A stretch of 64,000 nt of DNA from Chitinophaga fulva (GCF_012927205.1 NZ_JABBGC010000002.1:1692194-1756193), one strand, 5' to 3'. Shown: positions 18,239-28,101, numbered from the stretch's first letter. The notes: generated by a model not told the origin, from the sequence alone. Made by a program: numbers and translations.

Positions 18239-19930
18239 ATGAAAAATACAAAACACCGATATATAAAAGTTTGCATGGCACTGGCCCTGTTGGGCGCCGG
18301 GTCCTGCGCCAAAAACTTCGGCGATCTCAATACCGATCCAAGCCTGGTAGTTACACCAGATGTAAAATACCTGCTCAGCTATTCAGAAGATAAGATCTTT
18401 ACTTACCAGGGTACCGAGTGGGTGTGGGAAAGCATGGAACAACTGATGCGCTTTACACAACACATAACCTCCAGTCCGTTCGAAATTACCAACAATGTAA
18501 ATACGCGGTATAATAACTACTACCTGCAGATACTGCCTAATCTGAATGAAATCCGGCGGCGGGTGGACGCTATGCCCGACAAGGACAGGTACCAGAAAAT
18601 AAGGGTAGTGACCAACATACTGATGGTACTGCATGGTATCAAGGTGACAGACATGAATGGGTCCATTCCCTTCAGCGAAGCGATAAAAGGACGGTATGAT
18701 TTCAAATACAACCCTGTTTATGACGAACAGCCAAACCTGTTCACCAACTGGCTGACACAGCTGAATGAGGCTATCAAAGTATTAGCAGATAACTCTTTAA
18801 CAACGCAAGTCAGTTATGGACCATCCGACATCTTTTACCAAAGCGACTGGGTAAAATGGGTTAAACTGGCCAATACACTTAAACTTCGTATAGCTGCCAG
18901 GTTAGAGAATGCAGACAAGGCAAAATGCCAGGCTATATTCCAGGAGGTCATGAAAGATGCTACAGGTCCCATCAGCGACTATGATTCGCAAGTCAAATAT
19001 GTAAATGCTACCTACGTCCCTTTCGGGACTGGGGGAGATATTGATTACCGGAGCCGCCGGTATGCCAGTACTTCTATTATGAACTTCCTTAAAAAAACCA
19101 ATGATCCCCGGTTGCCGGTGTACTTCGAAAAAAATGACCTGGTGGGCAGTTATAAAGATACATTGGCCCAATATCATGTATCACTTCCTTCCTTTATTGA
19201 CCCGAACGATCCGCTGATCATGTACCAGGGCGGACCGGCCGACTGGACCACCAATCCCGTTGTGGCCTCCTTTATCGGGAACCCATTTCCCGTAAGCCAG
19301 TTCACAAAATACTCCCTGATCTCTCCTATCAACCGCAGGTTTTTCTCTCCTCAGCTAAACCAGGCTACCGGTAAGTTCCTGGATGTAGCCGTTACCTACG
19401 CTGAAACCTGTTTTTACATAGCTGAGTTTATCCAGAAAGGATATGCCGGCGGAGTGGATACCAAAGGCAGTGCGGAAGACTGGTACAAGAAGGGCGTTAC
19501 CTCTTCGATACAAACGATGAATACCATAGCCGTGACCGCAGGCTCCACCACTGCTTATTCCGGCGACGGGACAACAGAGATCAATAACTACCTGGCAAAT
19601 CCACTGGTGAAATTTAACGGCGTAAATAACCTGGAAAGGATCTATATCCAGCAATTCCTGGGTATGTACCGCCAGCCTAATGAAGCATATGTATTTTGCA
19701 GACGTACCGGGTATCCTAAAACCGGTTCAGCCTACTATGGCCGGGAACCATTCAACGAGTTGATCCCACGCCGCTTCTGGCTGATAGATCCCGGAGAAGT
19801 GAACAGGGCTAACTGGTCCGCCGCCATGCAGCAGCAGGGATTCACTCCTAATGCGCAGGACCTCCCCACTCTGAGTTCACAACGGGTCTGGTATGATAAA
19901 CCTGCTCCTGATTTCGGGAAAGGACAGTAA
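18239..19930 (+). CDS. SusD/RagB-family nutrient-binding outer membrane lipoprotein
   Basis: 563 residues with a lipoprotein signal (lipobox region LLGAGSC, Cys23). It belongs to the SusD-like subgroup that opens with FGDLNTDP and holds FYIAEFIQKGYAGG in the TPR-like scaffold near residue 390. It sits on the cell surface as the lid of the preceding SusC barrel and binds the ligand. It ends 25 bases before a strong terminator that closes the two-gene unit. Several tandem-subgroup partners of this type handle peptides or glycans; which applies here is unknown. Confidence 0.93.
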   Translation: MKNTKHRYIKVCMALALLGAGSCAKNFGDLNTDPSLVVTPDVKYLLSYSEDKIFTYQGTEWVWESMEQLMRFTQHITSSPFEITNNVNTRYNNYYLQILPNLNEIRRRVDAMPDKDRYQKIRVVTNILMVLHGIKVTDMNGSIPFSEAIKGRYDFKYNPVYDEQPNLFTNWLTQLNEAIKVLADNSLTTQVSYGPSDIFYQSDWVKWVKLANTLKLRIAARLENADKAKCQAIFQEVMKDATGPISDYDSQVKYVNATYVPFGTGGDIDYRSRRYASTSIMNFLKKTNDPRLPVYFEKNDLVGSYKDTLAQYHVSLPSFIDPNDPLIMYQGGPADWTTNPVVASFIGNPFPVSQFTKYSLISPINRRFFSPQLNQATGKFLDVAVTYAETCFYIAEFIQKGYAGGVDTKGSAEDWYKKGVTSSIQTMNTIAVTAGSTTAYSGDGTTEINNYLANPLVKFNGVNNLERIYIQQFLGMYRQPNEAYVFCRRTGYPKTGSAYYGREPFNELIPRRFWLIDPGEVNRANWSAAMQQQGFTPNAQDLPTLSSQRVWYDKPAPDFGKGQ

Positions 19931-19954
19931 ACATAACTTTGTTGCTTAGCATTA

Positions 19955-19992
19955 TTGGGGGCTGACCAGTGTAATGGTCGCCCCTTTTTTTA
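19955..19992 (+). terminator. Rho-independent terminator of the SusCD unit
   Basis: GGGGCTGACCA pairs with TGGTCGCCCC (one bulged T) and is followed by a run of seven T. It lies just downstream of the SusD stop. Confidence 0.8.
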
Positions 19993-20055
19993 GCTTGCTT
20001 TCAAAATTTTAGGAGTGCTCCAGTACCTTTCAATAATCAGTAAGCTCTTAACTCT

Positions 20056-20087
20056 CAAAAAACGAGGATACCCTTTTGGATACCCTC
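20056..20087 (-). terminator. Terminator of the metzincin gene
   Basis: On the minus strand GAGGGTATCC, loop AAAA, GGGTATCCTC pairs over all ten positions when two G-U pairs are allowed, and is followed by GTTTTTTGAG. The G-U pairs form only in minus-strand RNA (they are C-A mismatches on the other strand), which supports use by the leftward protease gene. Confidence 0.7.
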
Positions 20088-20128
20088 ATTTTTAACTAAC
20101 CTTCTCAGTTACTTAATTTACTAAATTA

Positions 20129-21352
20129 TTACTGCGTTGAGGTACAATCCGTGAAAGGTAGAATATGTGCCACTCTTCCCGACATTTCTGCTGCCCGCTC
20201 CCTCCAAAGCCTGGCATTATTTGCAGTATTTGCATTCCCTAGCGGGTGTCCCTGATCGTCCAGCACATCAGGGTTAGAATAGTAGTTCACACTGTTGTTG
20301 CACATATGTGTTGCCCAGTGGCCATTATCATATCCCGCTGCATAGGGCCGTATGCCAGGCTCACAATGGTTGCTTCCTAAATTATGGCCAATTTCATGAC
20401 GGTAAACGGTAGTCCAGTTTGCGCCGGCTACAGCTACCCAACCAGGCATATTTCCGTAGCCTCCCGCTGACCCGGGTGCATTTGTAGGCTGTTGTACCAA
20501 ACATAGTAAATCTGCTCCAGTGCTGGCAAGTCCGCTGGCAAACCATGTAGGCCCGTCATCGAGTGCCTGAGGAACCACACCTGGATTATTGGGGTTTGTA
20601 CCAGTACCTACCAAACGTACTCTTACGTTGTCAACCTGGGAATTGGCAAGGCCGTTATTTACCGAAGCCACCATATCATTGGCATATGCAATCAAATTAC
20701 CTGCTCCGATACTAGCAACTGCCTGATTAGAATAGCCTACAAATAAATCAATAATATAGATGCCATTACACTGCTCCCCTGCGGCAACAGCCAATTCTGT
20801 AGCGGCTTGTTTCGCGGAACGGGATGCAGGTATAGCGTCTTTTTCGTTCTTCTCAACTGGCTTTATAGCAGACAGCCGGAATGTATTATCCTCTTTTTTA
20901 GATAACGTGTAGTTTACTTTGTCAATACTAAAATCAGCAAAGACAGCATTATTCTTTGGGTCATCCACCAGCGTAAAATTCCGCATCTTCGAGGCCGGGC
21001 CTTTTGCCAGATCATCCTTCACTGTTCCCACATAAATATCCACTCCTCCAAATCCTTTGGATTTAGAAGTGACGGCTACCTGGTAGTTTTTACCTCCGGG
21101 CATGTTTAACTCGAAAGCAGTTGGAATTGCTCCGTTACTGCTCTTATCTCTTTTAAAGCCTAACTCCACCTGGTGAGCGCTGATTTCCATCGCCGTAGGC
21201 GTTACCGATTTCATCTCTGTAAAAAAAGAAGCTCCTGCTAAGCCAGGGTTCTCATTCTGTACGTTTTTCTTACAGGAGTAAATGACCGCTGAAACCGTTA
21301 TCAATGCAGCAGCACTGATGACAGCATTCTTAAATAGTGTTTTTCTTTTCAT
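20129..21352 (-). CDS. Secreted zinc metalloprotease (metzincin), lipoprotein
   Basis: 407 residues. The signal peptide ends in a lipobox-like VIYSC (Cys27), so surface or periplasmic lipid anchoring is likely. The zinc site is HEIGHNLGSNH (His319, Glu320, His323, His329), the metzincin form HExxHxxGxxH with Glu320 as general base. The region before it (CNGIYIIDLFVGYSNQ, NNGLANSQVDNVRVRLVG) matches reprolysin-like M12/M72-type catalytic domains of Bacteroidota. Residues 30-180 are probably a propeptide. It should cleave extracellular proteins. It has its own terminator and is divergent from the AraC gene. Confidence 0.88.
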   Translation of the reverse strand: MKRKTLFKNAVISAAALITVSAVIYSCKKNVQNENPGLAGASFFTEMKSVTPTAMEISAHQVELGFKRDKSSNGAIPTAFELNMPGGKNYQVAVTSKSKGFGGVDIYVGTVKDDLAKGPASKMRNFTLVDDPKNNAVFADFSIDKVNYTLSKKEDNTFRLSAIKPVEKNEKDAIPASRSAKQAATELAVAAGEQCNGIYIIDLFVGYSNQAVASIGAGNLIAYANDMVASVNNGLANSQVDNVRVRLVGTGTNPNNPGVVPQALDDGPTWFASGLASTGADLLCLVQQPTNAPGSAGGYGNMPGWVAVAGANWTTVYRHEIGHNLGSNHCEPGIRPYAAGYDNGHWATHMCNNSVNYYSNPDVLDDQGHPLGNANTANNARLWRERAAEMSGRVAHILPFTDCTSTQ

Positions 21353-21985
21353 GGTTATTTATTTTTGAAGGTTAGTTTGCGAATGATCTATGGAGCACTT
21401 TATTCTCCACTTTGAGGAATTGTCGTTCGTTCCCAGCCCTGGTCCAGGTGATGCAGATAGCAATAGGCGGCTTCGCTGCTGATTACATTTAGATAATGAC
21501 TCCAGAGAGAATAAAAATCGATATGGTATTCATGCCAGTATTTACTGGTTTGCAGATGTGATTCATATACTCACCACAGCAAAAAGAGGTTTGAATAGTT
21601 TAGCTGATTTTACTTACTGTTCACTGATTTGAAAAATTAAAATCCTGTTTGGGTCGATGGGTCGTCATTTAGCATTGCTGATTTCAGGAGGGGCGCATAA
21701 ACGTTTTCATTTACACTACAATACTATATTATGTTCACTGCGAATCAAATTTAAGATGGAATCCTTACGATCAATACACCAATATTGATTAAGGCTTTGC
21801 AAATATTAACCCGAAAAAGGAGCAATCAATTACATATTAATGCTGATTTCGGAAATACCTATTCACTGCTGTAAACCGGCCCCACAACATCAATAAAGTA
21901 AAATATGCGTGGACTTACTGCAATTAGTTTTACAATAACAGGTAATATTTCCTTATATTTCTCTTATAAATCCTGCATTGTACTT
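21353..21985. other. Intergenic region between divergent protease and AraC genes
   Basis: About 630 bases with no frame I would call a gene. It must contain the promoters of both divergent neighbours. No repeat, hairpin or clear -33/-7 pair stands out. Confidence 0.5.
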
Positions 21986-23041
21986 ATGAATATTGGTCAG
22001 CAAATACTATTCTTTATCAGTTCCCTGGGAGCTTTCAATGGAATGGTGATCAGCTTTTATCTTTTCTTTAGTAAAAGGAAGAAAACACTATCTACCTTAT
22101 TCCTCTGTATACTATTGCTGGCGCTTAGTCTTCGGATTATTAAAGCGGTCCTTTTATACTTCGATCACTCGCTACCTAAAATATATGCACAGATAGGGCT
22201 ATCCGCCTGCTTTTTGATCGGGCCTTCACTATATTACTTTTTCCGGTCTGCATTGCAAAATGTAACTGTTCTTCCCTCCTCCTGGAAATGGATCTGGGGA
22301 GGGCTTCTGGGAGCTTTGCTATTAACCGGCATCCTTCTCCCTTATCAAACTTATCCTGATCTATGGAAAGAGCCTATTGTTTCCATTATATACTGTCAGT
22401 GGGTGATATACCTGGTAGCCACGGGGTTCGTGCTAAAAAATCTGCTAAAAACGCTCTTTGCAAATCCTGCAACACTAACAGAAACAGAAAAATTCTGGCT
22501 ACTGCTGTACGGCAGTAACTGCGTGGTTTGTAGTATTTTCATGCTCTCCTGGGCTGGCATCAGCTGTCATCTATACATTAGCGGGCCGGTGTCACTATCT
22601 GTTTTATTCTACCTGACTATTTTTTATCATTTCCGGGGGAAAAAATCCGATCCTACCCGTTTATTTGTCAAGACCGAAAAAAAGAAAATTGCTGATACAG
22701 ATGCGACTGCGTGGATAGAAAAGCTGGGAAAAATCATACATGATAAGAAGTTGTACCAGGATCCCAATATTAAATTAAACGATGTGGCAAAGGAGGTGAA
22801 GATAACGTCGCATCAGTTATCACAATTATTGAACGATAACCTGGGAAAAAGTTTTTCTACCTACATTAATGAGTACCGGATTCAGGAAGCCTGCAAATTA
22901 ATTACCACTAATACCCATCTTACTTTCGAAGCCATCGGATACGAAGTAGGCTATAATTCGAAGTCAACTTTCTATGCTGCTTTCAGAAAAGTAAAGGACA
23001 CCACTCCTGCACTTTACAAGAAATCCTTTGATAATCAATAA
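21986..23041 (+). CDS. Membrane-bound AraC-family regulator
   Basis: 351 residues from ATG at 21986 (MNIGQQILFF). The frame is open from 21905, but residues before this Met would precede the first membrane segment without reason. The N-terminal 225 or so form about seven hydrophobic segments, and the C-terminal domain (about 265-350) has two helix-turn-helix units: LNDVAKEVKITSHQLSQLL and FEAIGYEVGYNSKSTFYAAF. This 7TM-AraC layout is common in Bacteroidota and probably couples a membrane or periplasmic signal to transcription. The TonB-dependent receptor 95 bases downstream on the same strand is the obvious candidate target. Confidence 0.88.
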   Translation: MNIGQQILFFISSLGAFNGMVISFYLFFSKRKKTLSTLFLCILLLALSLRIIKAVLLYFDHSLPKIYAQIGLSACFLIGPSLYYFFRSALQNVTVLPSSWKWIWGGLLGALLLTGILLPYQTYPDLWKEPIVSIIYCQWVIYLVATGFVLKNLLKTLFANPATLTETEKFWLLLYGSNCVVCSIFMLSWAGISCHLYISGPVSLSVLFYLTIFYHFRGKKSDPTRLFVKTEKKKIADTDATAWIEKLGKIIHDKKLYQDPNIKLNDVAKEVKITSHQLSQLLNDNLGKSFSTYINEYRIQEACKLITTNTHLTFEAIGYEVGYNSKSTFYAAFRKVKDTTPALYKKSFDNQ

Positions 23042-23047
23042 TCTACA

Positions 23048-23069
23048 GTTCGGATTTATAAATCCGAAC
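23048..23069. terminator. Perfect 22-base palindrome after the AraC gene
   Basis: GTTCGGATTTA followed directly by its exact complement, 6 bases after the AraC stop and 68 bases before the receptor start. It may be a terminator hairpin (no T run) or an operator of two half-sites for a dimeric regulator. Confidence 0.45.
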
Positions 23070-23136
23070 GCCTGATTTGGCAATATCAGACTGCCCCTGT
23101 GCACTCCCTTTTTAGGTTTGCGGGAAACCGTTACAG

Positions 23137-25527
23137 ATGACAAAATTTAGCCTGACGTTCTGTTTGCTGATCTGCCTATCATTTCTTGCTACTGCCCAAA
23201 AAACCATCAAAGGGAAAATATTGGATAACCAAACACGCCAGTCCCTGGGGTATGTTACGGTTAGTTTACTATCCCCTGACTCCGCTTTTATCACAGGACA
23301 GACGACAGATACCGCCGGCATCTTCCGGTTATCCAATCTGCAGAACGGCCGATATACCTTATTACTGTCTTTTTTTGGATATAGTAAGTTTTATCAGGAT
23401 GTGATACTGGACAATACCGGAGGAAGCAACCTGGATCTGGGCACCATTGCGCTAACAACTATACCCAGTCAATTAAACGAAGTCATTGTAACCGGAGAAA
23501 AACCAATGTTGCAGCGACGGGCAGATAAACTGATCTTACATGTTTCCGGCAACCCATTGTTCGCTGCGTCCGCTAATACGTTCGATATCCTGAAGAAAAT
23601 ACCAGGTCTGCAAATAAATGCCGATGGCTCCCTTCAAATGACCGGAGGCAGTGCCCCCACTATATTCATTGACGGGAAACAGGTACCTATGAGTCCGGAG
23701 GAACTACAAAATTATCTGGCCGGCCTTGCGCCTGAAATGATAGCATCTGTTGAAGTAGTCAACAATCCTTCTTCCAAATACAATGGTGAACATAAAAGTA
23801 TTATTGATATCCGCCTGAAACGTGACCGCACTTTAGGATGGAAAGGTAACATCAGTAGTAATATCCAGCAAAATGCCTATACACTGGCGGATAACAACCT
23901 GCTGCTGACCTACAAGACAAAAAAACTCTCCTACACGGCCCGGCTGGGATATACTGCAGGAACAAGTATTTACAGATATTCGGCCCTGCAACATCTGGCT
24001 AATACGAATATCATGGCTACCCAAAACAACGCTCCCACCAACAATAACAACTTTAATTATCAGCTTGGAGCTGATTATAATTTTTCTAAAACACATCACA
24101 TAGAAATCATAGGACGCACATATCAGTCGAATCGTCACGTCAATTCCTTTAACACGCTCCACACAACAGATGCTGCTGCTCAGCAACCGGTATCAGATAT
24201 CTATACGTTCAATAACGCCACTCCCCGGCAACGGACGTATGCTGTCTATCTTAATTATAACGGAAAGCCGGGTAAAAACCAGCTGGAAATACTTTCCTCG
24301 CTGTTAAAGATCAGTAACCGTCAAAACGAGGATATACAGACGAAAAACCTTGATGGGCACCGTCTTCTCGATTACTGGAAAACGGACCTGGAAAATGATA
24401 TCCTGATACACGCTGTACAGGCAGACCTTTCCGGCAATCTGGGAAAAGGGAAATGGAGTACCGGCGCCAGGTTTGCCTCTACCACTACCAACAATCAATT
24501 GCGTTACGACACGCTCAATACGTTGTTCGTTTTTGTACCGGATAGCAGTCGCTCCAATAGCTTTCAGTATGATGAATACGTTACAGCAGCATATGTAGCA
24601 TACGAAAGAACGATGAATAAATGGAGTTATAGTGCCAGCCTACGTGCAGAACATACCCATAGCACCGGCAATGCCATGACCCAACACCTGCTGACCAGCA
24701 GGGATTACCTGACCTGGTTGCCTTCCTTTAGTTTTACTTTTCCGTTGGAACATGCGCAGCAATTACATGTGTCTTATAGTCGTCGTATTACCCGGCCCAA
24801 CTTTGCCCAACTAAACCCTTTCCGGTTTTATAATAGTCCGCTTAATTATTTCGTCGGAAATCCCTATTTGCAGCCCTCCAAAACGGATATGCTAAGCCTC
24901 GCCTATAGCCGGCACGATCTCAGTGTTACACTATTCGCAGGCAGGGAAACGGACCCAATGGGGCGCTATCCTGAATACAACCCCGTTACTAATGTGCTGG
25001 AATATCTCGGCCGTAACCTGCCCTACAATGATTTCGGTGGTATAGAAGTCAGTCTTCCCCTGACCATTAACCGCTGGTGGAATATGAATAACAATATCAG
25101 AGGTAACTATAAAAAAGAGGTAACACCTTATCATGATAAAGTGTATGCTATTCCCATATTTGATTATACACTTTCGGGCAGCCAGGTATTCAGTTTGCCG
25201 AAAGGTATCACATTCGATATTTCCTATCTCTATCGTTCCGCTACCGGGAATAGTTTATATACCTTCAAGCCGATGGGAAGCCTGGACCTGGGCATCCGGA
25301 AAAGTTGGCTGAAAGGAAAACTCAATTCCAGATTCAATTTTTATGATGTATTTGATACCTATCGTTACCAGCTGACATTCCGGGAGAAAATGATCATCAA
25401 TAACCAGCTACAGCATTGGTATGGCAACCATAAAATGGCATTAACACTGAATTATAGTTTCGGAAAATCTACCCACACCAGTAAAGGTGAAAGTAAAAAT
25501 GATGAAGAAAAAAGGGCGGGCATGTAA
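23137..25527 (+). CDS. TonB-dependent receptor with outer membrane beta-barrel (OMP_b-brl_3 type)
   Basis: 796 residues. Signal peptide at 1-20 (FLATAQ), a carboxypeptidase-regulatory-like domain at about 22-105 (TIKGKILDNQTRQSLGYVTV), a plug with LNEVIVTGEKPMLQRRADK and TIFIDGKQVPMSPEEL, then a barrel of the shorter kind common in Bacteroidota. It is not a SusC (no SusD partner). Such receptors import a scarce solute such as a siderophore, peptide or cofactor using the TonB system; the ligand is unknown. Its closeness to the 7TM-AraC gene suggests that regulator controls it. Confidence 0.9.
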   Translation: MTKFSLTFCLLICLSFLATAQKTIKGKILDNQTRQSLGYVTVSLLSPDSAFITGQTTDTAGIFRLSNLQNGRYTLLLSFFGYSKFYQDVILDNTGGSNLDLGTIALTTIPSQLNEVIVTGEKPMLQRRADKLILHVSGNPLFAASANTFDILKKIPGLQINADGSLQMTGGSAPTIFIDGKQVPMSPEELQNYLAGLAPEMIASVEVVNNPSSKYNGEHKSIIDIRLKRDRTLGWKGNISSNIQQNAYTLADNNLLLTYKTKKLSYTARLGYTAGTSIYRYSALQHLANTNIMATQNNAPTNNNNFNYQLGADYNFSKTHHIEIIGRTYQSNRHVNSFNTLHTTDAAAQQPVSDIYTFNNATPRQRTYAVYLNYNGKPGKNQLEILSSLLKISNRQNEDIQTKNLDGHRLLDYWKTDLENDILIHAVQADLSGNLGKGKWSTGARFASTTTNNQLRYDTLNTLFVFVPDSSRSNSFQYDEYVTAAYVAYERTMNKWSYSASLRAEHTHSTGNAMTQHLLTSRDYLTWLPSFSFTFPLEHAQQLHVSYSRRITRPNFAQLNPFRFYNSPLNYFVGNPYLQPSKTDMLSLAYSRHDLSVTLFAGRETDPMGRYPEYNPVTNVLEYLGRNLPYNDFGGIEVSLPLTINRWWNMNNNIRGNYKKEVTPYHDKVYAIPIFDYTLSGSQVFSLPKGITFDISYLYRSATGNSLYTFKPMGSLDLGIRKSWLKGKLNSRFNFYDVFDTYRYQLTFREKMIINNQLQHWYGNHKMALTLNYSFGKSTHTSKGESKNDEEKRAGM

Positions 25528-25723
25528 TTATTTCAATGCAGCACGTACTTCATAAAATGTATTTTTTAAAATTGTCGTATTCGTACTATCTGGAATTTAC
25601 GGTTGTATCTACTTTTAATAAAAATATTCTTGTAACCCAACTACGTCTGGTAGGCCCTATTTACATATAAAAAACTTCAGGCTGCACTATATGCTGACCA
25701 ATAGTTAACTAACAAATATATAC

Positions 25724-27151
25724 ATGAAAACTTCAAAAGGCAATCTGATCGCCCGCATTCAGAAGCAACCCAATTTTTTGACCTTTAAAAACCTATTTGT
25801 ATGCGGCTTGGCCGCATTGTTAACCGTTACCGGCTGTAAAAAAACAGCACTGGACAAGGGAGAAGGCCCACTCACTCACCCCAGATCAGCCGGAGATGGG
25901 AAAAATGATCTGCTGGGATATGGATATGATGTGACCGGTGAATATGCCAATTCAAGTGCTTCCACCTACTCAGTTTTCAACGCAGATGCTTTAAAGAGAG
26001 ATTACCCGACGAGAGTCGAGTGGGACTTATCAAGCAAACAAGAAGGTATATTAACTTCGGGGGAAGATGCCGAATCCTACCTAAAAAAAAGAGCGTTGAA
26101 AGTAAGTAGCACCGTGGGCGTCAGCGCTTTCAAAGCCACCATCACTGCTTCCTTTTCAAGTAGTGATGCATTTTCCTCCAAATACGTTTACAGCAGTTTT
26201 AATTTGATTATTCAACAAAAAAGAGCAAAGATAAATGCAGATATCACCTTATTGAAACAATACCTGCAACCAACATTTATTGCTGATGTTAAAAACAACT
26301 CAGCACAGGCAATTGTCGACAAATATGGTACGCATGTACTCACTGATATTATTTTAGGCGCCAAACTAGAAGTTATGTATCGCTCAGAAACCGTCAAGGA
26401 AGATCGCGCACAGGCTGCATCCGCCGGAGTTGATGTTGGGGTGGGCAAAGTCTTCAGTATAAATACCGGCTTTAATTATTCTGACAGCTCAACTAAATCA
26501 AATTACGGTCAAAGCCTGCATTATAAAACCTATGGCGGCGAGCCATCCAAAAGCCTGATTGGAGATATCTCTATAGGTACAGACATCCCCAAAGTCAACG
26601 TGAAAGACTGGCAAGCAAGTTCCTCACTGGATAATGCCGAGCTAATTGATTTCGGCCCCAATGGATTGGTCCCACTTTATGAATTTATCGACGATCCAAT
26701 CAAGAAAGAGGCCGTAAAAACTTACATTGCCCAATACCTGAAAGCAAATCAGGTAGTTTTGATAAATGAAGTGTACGCCCGGTTCACCTACGAAAACGCT
26801 CATACATCTTCAAATGGCAGCCGGTTAGCGGATGTATACATCAGATTGTATGACAGGGATAAAAAAACGCTTAAGGCCACCCCCACTGACCTTGCAGTGA
26901 ATGTAGTCTCCGAATGGAACTTCCAGGGTCCCTATAAACAAAACGAAGATCCCAGTTGGTTTGAAACTCATGGACTATACTTTTTTAGTATAAAGGTACC
27001 TGCCGGTCAAAACTCGGTTTTGTATGCGAAAGATTGTGGAGTCTATTCCAGCGGAAAAGGAACATGGGGAGCATTCCCGATCTGGGCCTATTTTGTTGCT
27101 TTACGAGGCAATGGATACCAACCTCTCAATGACACTAATCCATGGCAATAG
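25724..27151 (+). CDS. MAC/perforin (MACPF) domain lipoprotein
   Basis: 475 residues. Lipoprotein signal with Cys38 (VTGC) after an unusually long 22-residue N-region. The MACPF signature YGTH is at 201-204 within VDKYGTHVLTDIILGAKLEV; before it lie the helical and strand segments of the fold (about 85-200), and after it a glycine- and serine-rich stretch (about 225-275) that fits the second membrane-inserting cluster. The last 130 residues look like a C-terminal beta domain. Bacteroidales secreted antimicrobial proteins (BSAPs) are MACPF lipoproteins that kill related strains, so an antibacterial pore-former is the leading idea. The stop overlaps the next gene. Confidence 0.82.
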   Translation: MKTSKGNLIARIQKQPNFLTFKNLFVCGLAALLTVTGCKKTALDKGEGPLTHPRSAGDGKNDLLGYGYDVTGEYANSSASTYSVFNADALKRDYPTRVEWDLSSKQEGILTSGEDAESYLKKRALKVSSTVGVSAFKATITASFSSSDAFSSKYVYSSFNLIIQQKRAKINADITLLKQYLQPTFIADVKNNSAQAIVDKYGTHVLTDIILGAKLEVMYRSETVKEDRAQAASAGVDVGVGKVFSINTGFNYSDSSTKSNYGQSLHYKTYGGEPSKSLIGDISIGTDIPKVNVKDWQASSSLDNAELIDFGPNGLVPLYEFIDDPIKKEAVKTYIAQYLKANQVVLINEVYARFTYENAHTSSNGSRLADVYIRLYDRDKKTLKATPTDLAVNVVSEWNFQGPYKQNEDPSWFETHGLYFFSIKVPAGQNSVLYAKDCGVYSSGKGTWGAFPIWAYFVALRGNGYQPLNDTNPWQ

Positions 27152-28101
27152 ATATTTGTCCGGAATCCAGACTTGTATTTTTCAGGAACACATATCACCA
27201 GGTGGTATGTGTTCTTGAAAAATATTCAAAAAGCCTTGGAATTGCCATATCTGCAATTCTCTTGTTTTTAAACGCAAACGGGCAATCAGGCAAGAAGCTA
27301 AAATACTCCATGCAACTTGGTTATCACCAGGAAGACTTCCGATGGTCGATTGCCGGAAATACTGAAGGAACCAATCCTAACGTATATTCAGAGTTAATTT
27401 GGAAGAATATGTCCGCCCCTACATTCTCGGCTGAGATAGAATGGAACCCGATAAGTAGAATAGTGGTCCTTTCTGATCTCCATATTTCCCAAATTATTAC
27501 CGGCAAGGTCTCAGATAAAGATTATCTCGGAGACAATCGTACACATAATTCCTACAGCAGGATGTTCGAGGCTAACAAAGGGAATATACAGGCATATGAT
27601 TTAATGATTGGGTACAGGCTTCTTTCTTCCGACCATTTTATGCTAACAGCAGCCCTGGGATATTCCATCCAGGCCCAACGATTATGGATGCTGAAGGAAT
27701 CTGAAAATCTGCATTCAACCTACATTACTAACTGGCATGGTTTTAATTTCAGGTTGGCTACATATTTACCTGTAAATAAAACGCTTGGTATTTCCAACCG
27801 GGCTACTGCCGAAATGTTCCGATTTAATGCACGTGCGAATTGGAATCTCGTTGATAATTTTCAGCATCCCCTAAGCTTTGAAGATGTCGCCAACGGATTT
27901 GGGATAAAAGAAGATTTTAGGCTGGAACTTCAATTAAACTCCGCAATCAATCTGAATATGGGAGGAGTATATTATCATGCCTGTGCCGGCAAAGGGACAG
28001 ACAAGCTGTTTCTTTCCAACGGAACAGTGGCTACAACTCAATTTAATGGAGCGGTAAGGAGCTATTTCCAGGCAACAACCGGTATACGATTCTCACTGTA
28101 G
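27142..28101 (+). CDS. Putative outer membrane protein coupled to the MACPF gene
   Basis: 319 residues from an ATG overlapping the MACPF stop by 10 bases. A signal-like hydrophobic segment (LGIAISAILLFLNANGQ) lies at about 32-48, rather far from this Met; an internal GTG near 27199 would give a normal signal peptide. The rest alternates short amphipathic strands with aromatic residues (YSMQLGYHQEDFRW, MIGYRLLSSDHFMLTAALGY) and ends in RFSL, which suggests a small outer-membrane barrel. The family is not recognised. Overlap with the MACPF gene implies co-expression. It could be a secretion, surface-display or self-protection partner. Confidence 0.65.
   Translation: MAIDICPESRLVFFRNTYHQVVCVLEKYSKSLGIAISAILLFLNANGQSGKKLKYSMQLGYHQEDFRWSIAGNTEGTNPNVYSELIWKNMSAPTFSAEIEWNPISRIVVLSDLHISQIITGKVSDKDYLGDNRTHNSYSRMFEANKGNIQAYDLMIGYRLLSSDHFMLTAALGYSIQAQRLWMLKESENLHSTYITNWHGFNFRLATYLPVNKTLGISNRATAEMFRFNARANWNLVDNFQHPLSFEDVANGFGIKEDFRLELQLNSAINLNMGGVYYHACAGKGTDKLFLSNGTVATTQFNGAVRSYFQATTGIRFSL
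27177..27223 (+). repeat. 47-base near-perfect palindrome at the MACPF/barrel gene junction
   Basis: Arms 27177-27199 and 27201-27223 around a single central base. The only two departures from perfection become G-U pairs in plus-strand RNA, so the transcript can pair almost along its whole length. It starts 25 bases after the MACPF stop and covers codons 12-28 of the next frame if that starts at 27142. No T run follows, so it is not a standard terminator; control of translation or mRNA ends is more likely. Confidence 0.7.

Noticed and set aside
27177..27223. Reading the long palindrome as a normal terminator
   Set aside because: No T run follows on either strand, and the frame of the next gene runs through it.
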